The notes under the pieces are model-generated. The model searched no databases, had not been told where the DNA came from, and saw only the letters and a program-made list of their open reading frames with translations. The position numbers were made by a program, and so were the translations under genes. A stretch of 64,000 bases of DNA. Origin: Clostridia bacterium (lineage in GTDB: Bacteria; Bacillota; Peptococcia; DRI-13; UBA5745). The stretch spans positions 124,001-188,000 of the forward strand of contig JAHDMJ010000013.1 of the NCBI GenBank assembly GCA_018436095.1. Reading direction: 5' to 3'. Each line of letters starts with the position of its first letter. The first letter of the stretch is position 1. Of this stretch, positions 44,175 through 51,748 are shown piece by piece.

Positions 44175-45365
44175 ATGAAGGATGCAACGGGATATACAAG
44201 GGAGTCGGAAATTTTATATGAGGGAAGCGATATACCGGGCTTGGGTTTTAAACCGGAAACAGTGCCCTGTTTTCTAACCACGGCCTTTGTAATGGATAGC
44301 CTCAGCGAAGTCCAGGAAGTGACGAAGCAAAAAGGCTATACTTATATCAGAACCAACAATCCTAACCGTACGATACTGGGTCAGGCCATCAGCTACCTGG
44401 AAGGCGGCGAAAGCTCCCTGATCTTTTCTTCCGGGATGGGAGCTATTACAACTACCTTGATTGCTTTATTGGCGCCGGGAGATCACGTGATCTGCAATGC
44501 CGATATTTATGGAGAAACTTTTGAAACCATGACCAAGGTCATGGGAAAAATGTCGGTTAATGTGGAGTTTATGGATTTAAATGATCTTGCGGCAGTTCAA
44601 AAGGCAATCCGCCCGGAAACAAAAATGATTTATACGGAGGTGATCAGCAACCCTACATTGACGCTGGCGGACTTGAAGGCTTTGGCGGCCATGATCCATG
44701 CAGCCGGGGGCTTATTGATGGTGGATAATACCTTTACTACCCCTTTGGCTATCCGGCCTCTGGACTTTGGCGCCGATCTGGTGATGAATAGCCTGACCAA
44801 GTTCCTCAACGGTCATAGCGATGCTATGGGCGGCTCCATTACGGCCGGGGGAGAATTGATTGACAAAATTAAAGCTTTTTCTATGCTCTGCGGCACTCCC
44901 GGCGACCCTTTCAGTTCCTGGCTGATTTATCGGGGTCTGCATACGGTGGAGCTGCGGGTTCCCAAACAGATGGCCACGGCGGCCAAACTGGCCAAGGCTT
45001 TACAGGCCAACGCGCACGTAACCATGGTCAACCACCCCAGCTTGCCGGATTATCCGCAAAGGGAATTGGCCGACGCCATGTTCATGGATAAAGGCTGCAG
45101 CGCCATGTTGAGCTTTACCGTTGGCGAGGATATGGAGAAAATCGACCGCTTCATGAAAGAACTGCATTTTGCCCATTATGCTCCTACCTTGGGGGGCATA
45201 CGGACTTCATTAAGCCACCCTGTTACTTCATCCCATTATAATGTGCCTGATGAAATCCGGCGGCAAAGGGGTATAACACCGGGCATGATTCGGGTATCCG
45301 TCGGCGTTGAAAATGCCGATGATTTGATTAAGGATTTTATGCAAGCCCTGGAAATATTCAATTAA
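44175..45365 (+). CDS. Cys/Met-metabolism PLP enzyme (methionine gamma-lyase type), second copy
   Basis: A 396-residue paralogue of the protein at 37782, sharing YIRTNNPNRTILGQAISYLE, SSGMGAITTTL and NSLTKFLNGHSD with Lys209 as the PLP lysine. I chose ATG 44175 by alignment with the paralogue and the GGAG upstream; GTG 44151 is in frame. It is probably a degradative lyase on a sulfur- or hydroxy-amino acid. It is followed after 28 bp by an NhaC-type antiporter, presumably co-transcribed under MerR control. Confidence 0.85.
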   Translation: MKDATGYTRESEILYEGSDIPGLGFKPETVPCFLTTAFVMDSLSEVQEVTKQKGYTYIRTNNPNRTILGQAISYLEGGESSLIFSSGMGAITTTLIALLAPGDHVICNADIYGETFETMTKVMGKMSVNVEFMDLNDLAAVQKAIRPETKMIYTEVISNPTLTLADLKALAAMIHAAGGLLMVDNTFTTPLAIRPLDFGADLVMNSLTKFLNGHSDAMGGSITAGGELIDKIKAFSMLCGTPGDPFSSWLIYRGLHTVELRVPKQMATAAKLAKALQANAHVTMVNHPSLPDYPQRELADAMFMDKGCSAMLSFTVGEDMEKIDRFMKELHFAHYAPTLGGIRTSLSHPVTSSHYNVPDEIRRQRGITPGMIRVSVGVENADDLIKDFMQALEIFN

Positions 45366-45393
45366 ACATTGCAAAATAAAAGGAGAGAATTAT

Positions 45394-46785
45394 ATGTCGG
45401 AGCGCAGGAAGATGCCATTGATCCTTGCCTTAATTCCCTTGGTGACTCTTGTGGGCTGTCTTTTTATTTCCTTAAGACTTTTAGGCGCCGGCCCTCATAT
45501 TCCCATTGTATTTTCCACCGCTGTGGCTGCTTTGATAGCGGTAAAGGCCGGCTACAAATGGGACGATATTGAAAAATATATTCTGGAGACCATGGCTTCT
45601 TCTCTGCAAGCCATAGCCATTTTGCTGATTGTCGGCGCTTTGATCGGCACCTGGATACTGTCCGGTGTAGTTCCCACCATGATTTATTACGGCTTGATGA
45701 TTATTTCGCCAAAAGCTTTTCTGTTAATTGCCTGCGTTCTTTGCGCTATTGTAAGCCTGGCCACCGGCGCTTCCTGGAGTACGGTAGGTACCGTGGGTAT
45801 CGCTTTAATGGGTATCGGCCAAACCATGAATATTCCCTTGCCCATGGTAGCCGGAGCTATCATCAGCGGCTCCTATTTCGGTGATAAAATGTCCCCTTTG
45901 TCCGATACCACGAATATGGCGCCGGCAGTGGCAGGCTCTGAGCTCTTTGAGCATATTAAGCATATGGTCTATACCACTGTTCCCAGCATACTGCTTACTT
46001 TAGTTCTCTATACCGTTATGGGCTTTAAATATGGCAGCAACTCTATTGATCCCACCAGCCTTAACGAAATCATGGCTTTGCTGGCCGATAAATTTACGAT
46101 TAACCCTATCCTTTTGGTACCGCCGATTATGGTTATCGCCATGGTTGTCAAGAAGGTTCCTTCTATACCGGGCTTGTTTGCCGGCGCCTTTCTGGGAGCT
46201 GTATTGGCGTTGATTGTGCAAGGAGCAGGTTTGGGAGAGGTGATAAACGTTTCCTTCTCCGGTTATACTTCCCAGACCGGCAACGAGATGGTGGACAAAT
46301 TGTTGTCCAGCGGCGGCATGTCCAGCATGGGCTGGACCATCACTCTGATCTTTGTGGCCATGGCCTTTGGCGGCGTTGTTCAAAAAACCGGCATGCTAGA
46401 CGCTATTATTGATAAAGTTCTGGCGGCAGCCAAAAGCACCGGTTCCTTGATTCTGGCCACCCTGCTTACTTGTATAGCTGTTAATATCCTGACGGCCAGC
46501 CAATATCTTTCCATCGTGGTCACCGGCAATATGTACAAGCAGCGTTATATTGAAAAGGGCCTGCATCCCAAAAACCTTTCCCGTGCTCTGGAAGACGGCG
46601 GTACGGTGACCTCGCCTTTGATTCCCTGGAACAACTGCGGCGCTTTTATGGCCTCTACCTTGGGCGTGTCAGCTTTCGCTTATGCCCCCTTTGCCTTCTT
46701 CTGTTACATTACGCCTATCATTTCCGCTATTTACGGCTATACGGGATTTTCAATTGAGAAATTGGACAAAGTAAAAGAAGCCTAA
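45394..46785 (+). CDS. nhaC: NhaC-family Na+/H+ (or amino-acid/Na+) antiporter
   Basis: A 463-residue membrane protein with about 11 helices and the NhaC blocks SLATGASWSTVGTVGIALMG, ISGSYFGDKMSPLSDTTNMA and VTSPLIPWNNCGAFMASTLG. Family members exchange Na+ for H+ or for amino and organic acids (malate/lactate, arginine/ornithine). Next to the PLP lyase it may exchange the substrate or product. GGAG precedes the ATG. Confidence 0.9.
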   Translation: MSERRKMPLILALIPLVTLVGCLFISLRLLGAGPHIPIVFSTAVAALIAVKAGYKWDDIEKYILETMASSLQAIAILLIVGALIGTWILSGVVPTMIYYGLMIISPKAFLLIACVLCAIVSLATGASWSTVGTVGIALMGIGQTMNIPLPMVAGAIISGSYFGDKMSPLSDTTNMAPAVAGSELFEHIKHMVYTTVPSILLTLVLYTVMGFKYGSNSIDPTSLNEIMALLADKFTINPILLVPPIMVIAMVVKKVPSIPGLFAGAFLGAVLALIVQGAGLGEVINVSFSGYTSQTGNEMVDKLLSSGGMSSMGWTITLIFVAMAFGGVVQKTGMLDAIIDKVLAAAKSTGSLILATLLTCIAVNILTASQYLSIVVTGNMYKQRYIEKGLHPKNLSRALEDGGTVTSPLIPWNNCGAFMASTLGVSAFAYAPFAFFCYITPIISAIYGYTGFSIEKLDKVKEA

Positions 46786-46812
46786 GCCTAGGAGTCTCTC
46801 AGATAACCCTCT

Positions 46813-46894
46813 CTCAGTTAGCGATGGATAAGGCAAAGAAGCTTGACCCTTTGAGCCGGGGCAAGCTTCTTTGCCTTATCCATCGCTAACTGAG
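46813..46894. repeat. 33-bp perfect palindrome between nhaC and threonine dehydratase
   Basis: Two perfectly complementary 33-base arms (46813-46845 and 46862-46894; outer end CTCAGTTAGCGATGG, inner end AAGAAGCTTG) surround a 16-base loop. No T-run follows on either side, so it is not a standard intrinsic terminator, although a transcript would fold very stably between the convergent genes. The right arm runs into a copy of repeat R. Confidence 0.9.
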
Positions 46895-46911
46895 CAAAAT
46901 TGCAGGTTTGT
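46885..46911 (+). repeat. Dispersed repeat R copy
   Basis: GCTAACTGAGCAAAATTGCA then GGTTTGT, very close to 5509-5535. It overlaps the right arm of the palindrome and lies 17 bp before repeat Z. Confidence 0.75.
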
Positions 46912-46928
46912 CGTCGTTTGGCAGGACG

Positions 46929-46973
46929 TTTTTTGTACACAGGGCTGGATGGGAAGCGGCTTCTTCAGTGCCC
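46929..46973 (-). repeat. 45-bp repeat Z, copy 2
   Basis: 43 of 45 bases are identical to 4521-4565. It is again located just past the stop of a reverse-strand gene and beside repeat R. Confidence 0.7.
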
Positions 46974-47003
46974 TCGTATAAATCTGTAATCGGGGGCAGC
47001 GGC

Positions 47004-47993
47004 TTAATGGGCTGCCTCTGCCAGTTCGTTATTGTATAACCTTCCCAACATCTCCAAGCTCCAGTTGCCTCCGGACAGGATGGCGCCCACCTTTTCACCG
47101 GGACGAAGAGCTATTTTTTGAGAAAGCAAAGCACCGATGCCCACACAGGCGGAAGGCTCCGCTATCAGCTTGGCATTACGGGCCACCAGCTTCACCGCCT
47201 CCTTGATGGTCTCTTCTTCCACAATTACAAAATCATCCACATATTTCTCGATGATAGGATAGTTTTTCTCTGAAATACGGTCGGATTCCAAGGCGTCTGC
47301 AATGGAGGGCCGGCTTTTCACCTCAACGGGATGACCGGCCTGGCGGCTGTAGTAGTAAGCGGCGCTGGCGGCTGACTGAACTCCGATTACTCTGATATTT
47401 TTGCCTAGTTCTTTGGCTGCTGTGGCAACACCGCAGAGAAGTCCGCCGCCGCTGGCCGGTACCAGCAGGGTATCGATATCCGGGCAATCTGCCAGCACCT
47501 CCAGAGCAATGGTACCCTGGCCCGCTACCACCAGAAAATCGGAGTCAGAGCTGATGATGTTGTAGCCCTTTTCCTCCACTTCCTGCTTAACCTTTTGCCA
47601 GCGTGCCGAAAAGGGCCGGTCCCACAAAATCACTTGGGCTCCCATGGCCCGGGTATTTTCAATCTTTATTTTCGGGCAGTCCTCTGGTACAACCACCACC
47701 ACCGGCACCCCCAGCATGCGGCCCGCATAGGCGCAAGCTTGAGCGTGGTTGCCGGAAGAGGTGCAGATGATGCCTTTTTTTACTTCTTCGGCAGGCAGGG
47801 ATAAAATCTTATTCAGAGCACCCCGCAGCTTGAAAGCGCCAGTATGCTGAAGCATCTCAGCTTTCAGAAAAATCTCGCAGCCCAGAGCCTTATCCATGTT
47901 TTCCTGCCGCAACAAAGGGGTACGGCGGGCGTAAGGGCGGATTCGCTCCGCAGCTTCCTGCACATCCTGCAGGGTCAAAATCATCTTCTCCAA
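47004..47993 (-). CDS. Threonine/serine dehydratase (threonine ammonia-lyase)
   Basis: A 329-residue fold-type II PLP enzyme. HTGAFKLRGALNK carries the PLP Lys55; SSGNHAQACAYAGRMLGVPV and the PLP-phosphate loop PASGGGLLCGVA follow, with the late LSGGN motif. Length matches the catabolic, ACT-free type that deaminates threonine to 2-oxobutyrate plus ammonia. The 2-oxobutyrate would feed propionyl-CoA formation. It starts at ATG 47993 and is divergent from the IclR gene. Confidence 0.85.
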   Translation of the reverse strand: MEKMILTLQDVQEAAERIRPYARRTPLLRQENMDKALGCEIFLKAEMLQHTGAFKLRGALNKILSLPAEEVKKGIICTSSGNHAQACAYAGRMLGVPVVVVVPEDCPKIKIENTRAMGAQVILWDRPFSARWQKVKQEVEEKGYNIISSDSDFLVVAGQGTIALEVLADCPDIDTLLVPASGGGLLCGVATAAKELGKNIRVIGVQSAASAAYYYSRQAGHPVEVKSRPSIADALESDRISEKNYPIIEKYVDDFVIVEEETIKEAVKLVARNAKLIAEPSACVGIGALLSQKIALRPGEKVGAILSGGNWSLEMLGRLYNNELAEAAH

Positions 47994-48310
47994 AATTTGA
48001 CCTCCTCATCTCGTTGAATATTCAGTTAGATTAGGCAAATTTCCATATTTACCATATTAAAGCATGAGCATAAAGGAATTGCAACCGCTATTCCCTATAG
48101 GAAGGATACGATAATAGTTATCATTTATATTAATTTAATTGCAGTATTTGCACCGTAATTTGATAACTTTTGTTATTGAATCCTTGGAAATATTGGGTTT
48201 TTGTCGAAAGGGGCGTTCCGATATTTAGAAAAATGTTATAAATGCCCTTGCTTTTTCGATTATAAAAATGCTATGATAGAAGAAAATAAAGTACATGGAG
48301 TGACTTATTT
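47994..48310. promoter_or_regulatory. Divergent control region, threonine dehydratase-IclR
   Basis: A 317-bp AT-rich gap with three dyads: ATTCCCTATAGGAA (48090-48103), GATAATAGTTATC (48110-48122) and GATAACTTTTGTTATT (48162-48177). The first matches a site before the ferredoxin gene (63286-63299) at 12 of 14 bases. IclR autoregulation through one of these is plausible. No gene in the gap. Confidence 0.45.
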
Positions 48311-49117
48311 ATGAATAAGCCAAAATACCCTGTGCTGACTGTAATGAAAGCGTTAGAGATTATTGAAGTGCTATCCCAGGACAGCAGCAACCGAGGCGTA
48401 GGAATCAGCGAGCTCAGCCGCAAATTGGATTTAGGTAAAAGTACGGTTCATCGAATATTAGAAACATTAAAGTATTATGGTTTTATTGACAAGAATGAGG
48501 AAACCAACCGTTATCGTTTGGGCTGGTCTCTGTACAATATCGGCCAGATGGTACCCCGGCAAAACCAGCTTTATAATCTGGACAATACCCTTTTGATCGA
48601 ACTAAGCCAGAAAGTTAAAGAAACGGTAAATGTAGGTGTAATCAGCGGCAGTGAAGTTGTAATCATCTCCAAAATAGAGGGCTCTGCCGAAAACCTGCGG
48701 GTAAACCTGCAGCCCGGCGAGCATGAGGCTCTTCACGCTACGGCCTTGGGTAAAATGCTGATCAGCGAGCTACCGGAAGAGGCCATCCGCTCAATGATGG
48801 ACAAAGACAGAGGCAGGCTGAAAAAGCTGACCCACAACACCATTACCAGTGTGGATGATTTGATCAAAGAGATTGAAAAAACCAAAAGGCAAGGCTATGC
48901 GGTGGATAACGAGGAGTTTTGCATCGGCCTATATTGTATGGCCATGCCCCTGCGGGATTATACCGGCAATATTATTGCCGCCCTTAGTGTCAGCACCCCT
49001 TATGCCCGGATCAATGAGACAAAAATCAAAGAGACACTGGAAGACTTAAAGGAATACAGCGGCAAAATATCTAAAATTCTGGGCTATCAGGGAAAGGATT
49101 CACGCCCCCTGCCTTAA
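48311..49117 (+). CDS. IclR-family transcriptional regulator
   Basis: A 268-residue protein with an IclR winged helix (GISELSRKLDLGKSTVHRIL then FIDKNEETNRYRLGW) and the effector domain blocks ALHATALGKMLISELPEEAI and EFCIGLYCMAMPLRD. Such regulators respond to small carboxylates or aromatic acids. It may control the divergent threonine dehydratase and the deacylase gene downstream, where a TGTTCT-n7-AGAACA palindrome sits. GGAG lies before the ATG. Confidence 0.9.
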   Translation: MNKPKYPVLTVMKALEIIEVLSQDSSNRGVGISELSRKLDLGKSTVHRILETLKYYGFIDKNEETNRYRLGWSLYNIGQMVPRQNQLYNLDNTLLIELSQKVKETVNVGVISGSEVVIISKIEGSAENLRVNLQPGEHEALHATALGKMLISELPEEAIRSMMDKDRGRLKKLTHNTITSVDDLIKEIEKTKRQGYAVDNEEFCIGLYCMAMPLRDYTGNIIAALSVSTPYARINETKIKETLEDLKEYSGKISKILGYQGKDSRPLP

Positions 49118-49160
49118 AAAAATAGAATTCTATAAGGATGGCCGCAAAGGAAAACCATGG

Positions 49161-49192
49161 CGCCGTCAGGAGAGATCCTGGCGGCGTTTTTT
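49161..49192 (+). terminator. Terminator after iclR
   Basis: CGCCGTCAGG-AGAGAT-CCTGGCGGCG forms a stem of about 10 bp with one mismatch, followed by six T. Confidence 0.8.
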
Positions 49193-49258
49193 GGTGCGCC
49201 CGGTATTGGGGTACATTGACAGATAGCTTCGGGAGGGATATAATTGTTTATAGAATAC

Positions 49259-49277
49259 TGTTCTATAAAATAGAACA
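49259..49277. promoter_or_regulatory. Palindromic operator upstream of deacylase gene
   Basis: TGTTCTATAAAATAGAACA has 8-bp perfect arms and a 3-base centre. It lies 62 bp before the next ATG. Sites with the same TGTTCT-n7-AGAACA layout occur at 61773-61791 and, degenerate, at 60241-60259. Confidence 0.55.
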
Positions 49278-49338
49278 ATGTGGATTGAAATGAGCTGCAT
49301 AGTAAAAAAATTATTAATTAAAGGAAGGTGGCGAGAGG

Positions 49339-50292
49339 ATGAATAAACAAGAGCTGCGGGCCGGCGGCCTGGTGGCCAAGCCCGGCGAGAAGGTGCAAGG
49401 TTTTATGACGGTAACGGGTACCGATTACCAGATGCCTGCTACCCTGGTTAATGGGACCGGAGAAGGGAAAACTATTTTACTGACGGCGGGAATCCATGGC
49501 GGCGAATATCCCTGTATCCAGGCGGCTATCGAGTTGGGAAGGGAATTGCAGCCGGAAAAGGTAAAGGGTCAAATTATCATCGTGCACATAGTAAACCCGC
49601 CGGCTTTTAACGCCAGGCTTTCCTATATCAATCCCCTGGACGAAAAAAATATCAACCGCCTGTTTCCGGGAGACCCCAAGGGCACCATATCTCAGCAGAT
49701 TGCCTGGTTCATCACTCAGGAGCTCCAGGGCCAGGCCGATTTTTATGTGGACATGCATGGCGGAGATATCCATGAGGAATTACCGCCTTATGCCTATTAC
49801 CCCGGAGTAGCCTCAGCGGAAGTGGTGGCGGCATCCCGGGCTGTGGTGGTAAAGCTGGATGTGGATTTCATCGTTAAGTCCAGCGCCACCACCGGGGCCT
49901 ATAATTCCGCCGCTATCCGGGGGCTGCCTTGCATCCTGATGGAACGCGGCAGTTCGGGCCTTTGGAGCCCCCGGGAGGTTGAGCTGTACAAAAAAGACCT
50001 ATTAACGGTACTGGGAGTCCAGGGATTGATCGAAGGCTATGATTCGGTTCCGGATAAGGAATCGATGGAAATTACCAAAGCCGTCTACCTTGACTCCACC
50101 TGCAGCGGTTGCTGGTATCCGGCTGTAAAAGTAAAAGAAACGGTGAAAAAAGGGCAGAAAATCGGGGAGATCAGGGACTTTTTCGGAGAGGTTCTGGAAA
50201 CCTTCTACGCCGATTTTGACAGTATAATTTTGTTTGTCACCAGCTCACTGGCTATTGGCCAGGGGGACGCGATTATTACTTATGGGATTTAA
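49339..50292 (+). CDS. Succinylglutamate desuccinylase/aspartoacylase-family deacylase
   Basis: A 317-residue AstE/AspA-family zinc enzyme. TAGIHGGEYPCIQAA gives the zinc ligands His53 and Glu56; DFYVDMHGGDIHEELPPYAY supplies the third His. A C-terminal beta domain follows (VKKGQKIGEIRDFFGEVL). The family cleaves N-acyl amino acids or amidated carboxylates. It is convergent with, and related to, the protein at 50376. GGAAGGTGG precedes the ATG. The substrate cannot be read from the sequence. Confidence 0.85.
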   Translation: MNKQELRAGGLVAKPGEKVQGFMTVTGTDYQMPATLVNGTGEGKTILLTAGIHGGEYPCIQAAIELGRELQPEKVKGQIIIVHIVNPPAFNARLSYINPLDEKNINRLFPGDPKGTISQQIAWFITQELQGQADFYVDMHGGDIHEELPPYAYYPGVASAEVVAASRAVVVKLDVDFIVKSSATTGAYNSAAIRGLPCILMERGSSGLWSPREVELYKKDLLTVLGVQGLIEGYDSVPDKESMEITKAVYLDSTCSGCWYPAVKVKETVKKGQKIGEIRDFFGEVLETFYADFDSIILFVTSSLAIGQGDAIITYGI

Positions 50293-50317
50293 GCCTCTTT
50301 TGTAGTATAAAATTGCC

Positions 50318-50364
50318 CCCTTCAAAGTTTTCAGATGGTTTTGGTGTCTGTCTGCTTTGAAGGG
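50318..50364. terminator. Bidirectional hairpin between two deacylase genes
   Basis: CCCTTCAAAG and CTTTGAAGGG form a 10-bp stem with a 27-base loop between convergent genes; it probably terminates both. Confidence 0.6.
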
Positions 50365-50375
50365 AGCATAATAAT

Positions 50376-51392
50376 TTAATCCTGTACAATCTTACCGTAA
50401 ATGCAGCACCACTCTCTTGGCTGAATAACGGGAGGCGTCCAGGTTCCCACAACAATACCATCGTATGGAGCTATACATTCATCAATCTTTTCGCCAAAAA
50501 CATCGGTAACATAACCCAATACTTCACCCTTTTCAGCGGTTTCACCAAGATATTTTACCATATGATATTTGCCGCCGTGAGTATTGTGAAGATATTCAAC
50601 TGTTACATCAATAATATCCTCCCGGAATACAGGCTCGGGACCGTCTGTCATTTTAATGAGGTTCATCAGGTTTTTTATACCGTCATGACAAAGCCTGTAC
50701 ATTTCTTCCCTGTCTTTTCCGAACATTACATTACCGCCCATTTCAAGACAAATGTATGCGATACCGTTTTTGTCGGACATTGCCCGCATTGATTTGTCGC
50801 CGTCAATAGTTGTGCCGGGGTCATTTCTCCAAATGAAGGGAGTGTCGAAGCACCTTGCCATTTTAAGGGTAAGGTCGCCAAATTTTTTATCAAGGTGAGG
50901 AGTTGTGTAGCAAGCAACAGGGCTCAGCATAAGCTTATTGCCGCCGCTATGGAAGGTTAACCAGTAATCTGCGTGGCGTACGAAGTTTTTAACGTATTTA
51001 GCTAAAACAGTTGAGCTAATATTTCCGTTAACATCATCGCCGGGCATATTGCGGTTCATATCCGCTGCAGTATAGTCGATGGAGCTGGCCACACGCTTGC
51101 CGATGCTGTAGGCCTCAAGATTAAGATGAGGTACGCCAAGATAAACGCCTTTAAGCTTTTGGGGGTCAATCTCCTTGAATACGCGGGCGATGGCATCCGC
51201 TCCTTCAACCTCATCTCCATGAATACCGCCGTCCATCAGAAGCGTAGGTCCATCCATAGCTCCGACAGCAATAACGTAAGGTATTTTCATCATGGAACCG
51301 TCTGCTTTTAAGGCCACCTCCAGAAAACCTTTTGTCTTCGTACCCCGATGTTTAATCAGTTCTTCATAATCAAATTTTGCCAATTCAATCAT
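50376..51392 (-). CDS. Succinylglutamate desuccinylase/aspartoacylase-family deacylase, second copy
   Basis: A 338-residue paralogue with GGIHGDEVEGADAI (His58, Glu61), YTAADMNRNMPGDDV and a later LTFHSGGNKL histidine. The C-terminal beta domain carries AEKGEVLGYVTDVFGEKI. AGGAGG lies upstream of the ATG. It is divergent from the second dipeptide transporter operon and may act on what that system imports (inference). Confidence 0.85.
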   Translation of the reverse strand: MIELAKFDYEELIKHRGTKTKGFLEVALKADGSMMKIPYVIAVGAMDGPTLLMDGGIHGDEVEGADAIARVFKEIDPQKLKGVYLGVPHLNLEAYSIGKRVASSIDYTAADMNRNMPGDDVNGNISSTVLAKYVKNFVRHADYWLTFHSGGNKLMLSPVACYTTPHLDKKFGDLTLKMARCFDTPFIWRNDPGTTIDGDKSMRAMSDKNGIAYICLEMGGNVMFGKDREEMYRLCHDGIKNLMNLIKMTDGPEPVFREDIIDVTVEYLHNTHGGKYHMVKYLGETAEKGEVLGYVTDVFGEKIDECIAPYDGIVVGTWTPPVIQPREWCCIYGKIVQD

Positions 51393-51748
51393 TAATTAAT
51401 CCCTCCTGTAAGTTGGTTTGTTGCAATATTCAGAACTGCTGCCGTATCCAGCCCAAGATATAACTACATTTTAATAACGGAAGCTTTTATACTCAATATT
51501 CACAAGTCGTCAAATTCATATGCAATAGCACAAAATTGCCCTGTTTTTATCTTGGCCGGTGTTAAACTGACAATTGACATCTCTGAAACGATGTTATACA
51601 ATTTAGAAAGGGTTTCGTTCTTTTGGAACGATTTGGAGTTCGGACGGTATTCTATAGGGGAGGTTTAATATGTTTGCCGGTGAAATAATCAGAAGATTGC
51701 ATTAGGGGATGGCCAAATATCCAAACACTATTTTTAAGGAGGATTTCC
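51393..51748. promoter_or_regulatory. Divergent control region, deacylase-dppA2
   Basis: A 356-bp gap without a gene. It contains the dyad TCGTTC-TTTTG-GAACGA (51615-51631) and the motif GTATTCTATAG (51647-51657), which resembles the TTC-TATA-type dyads near the IclR gene. AAGGAGG precedes dppA2. Confidence 0.4.

Noticed and set aside
46813-46894. Ordinary intrinsic terminator
   Set aside because: The stem is 33 bp and no T-run follows on either strand, so it does not fit the usual form, although it may still affect transcript ends.
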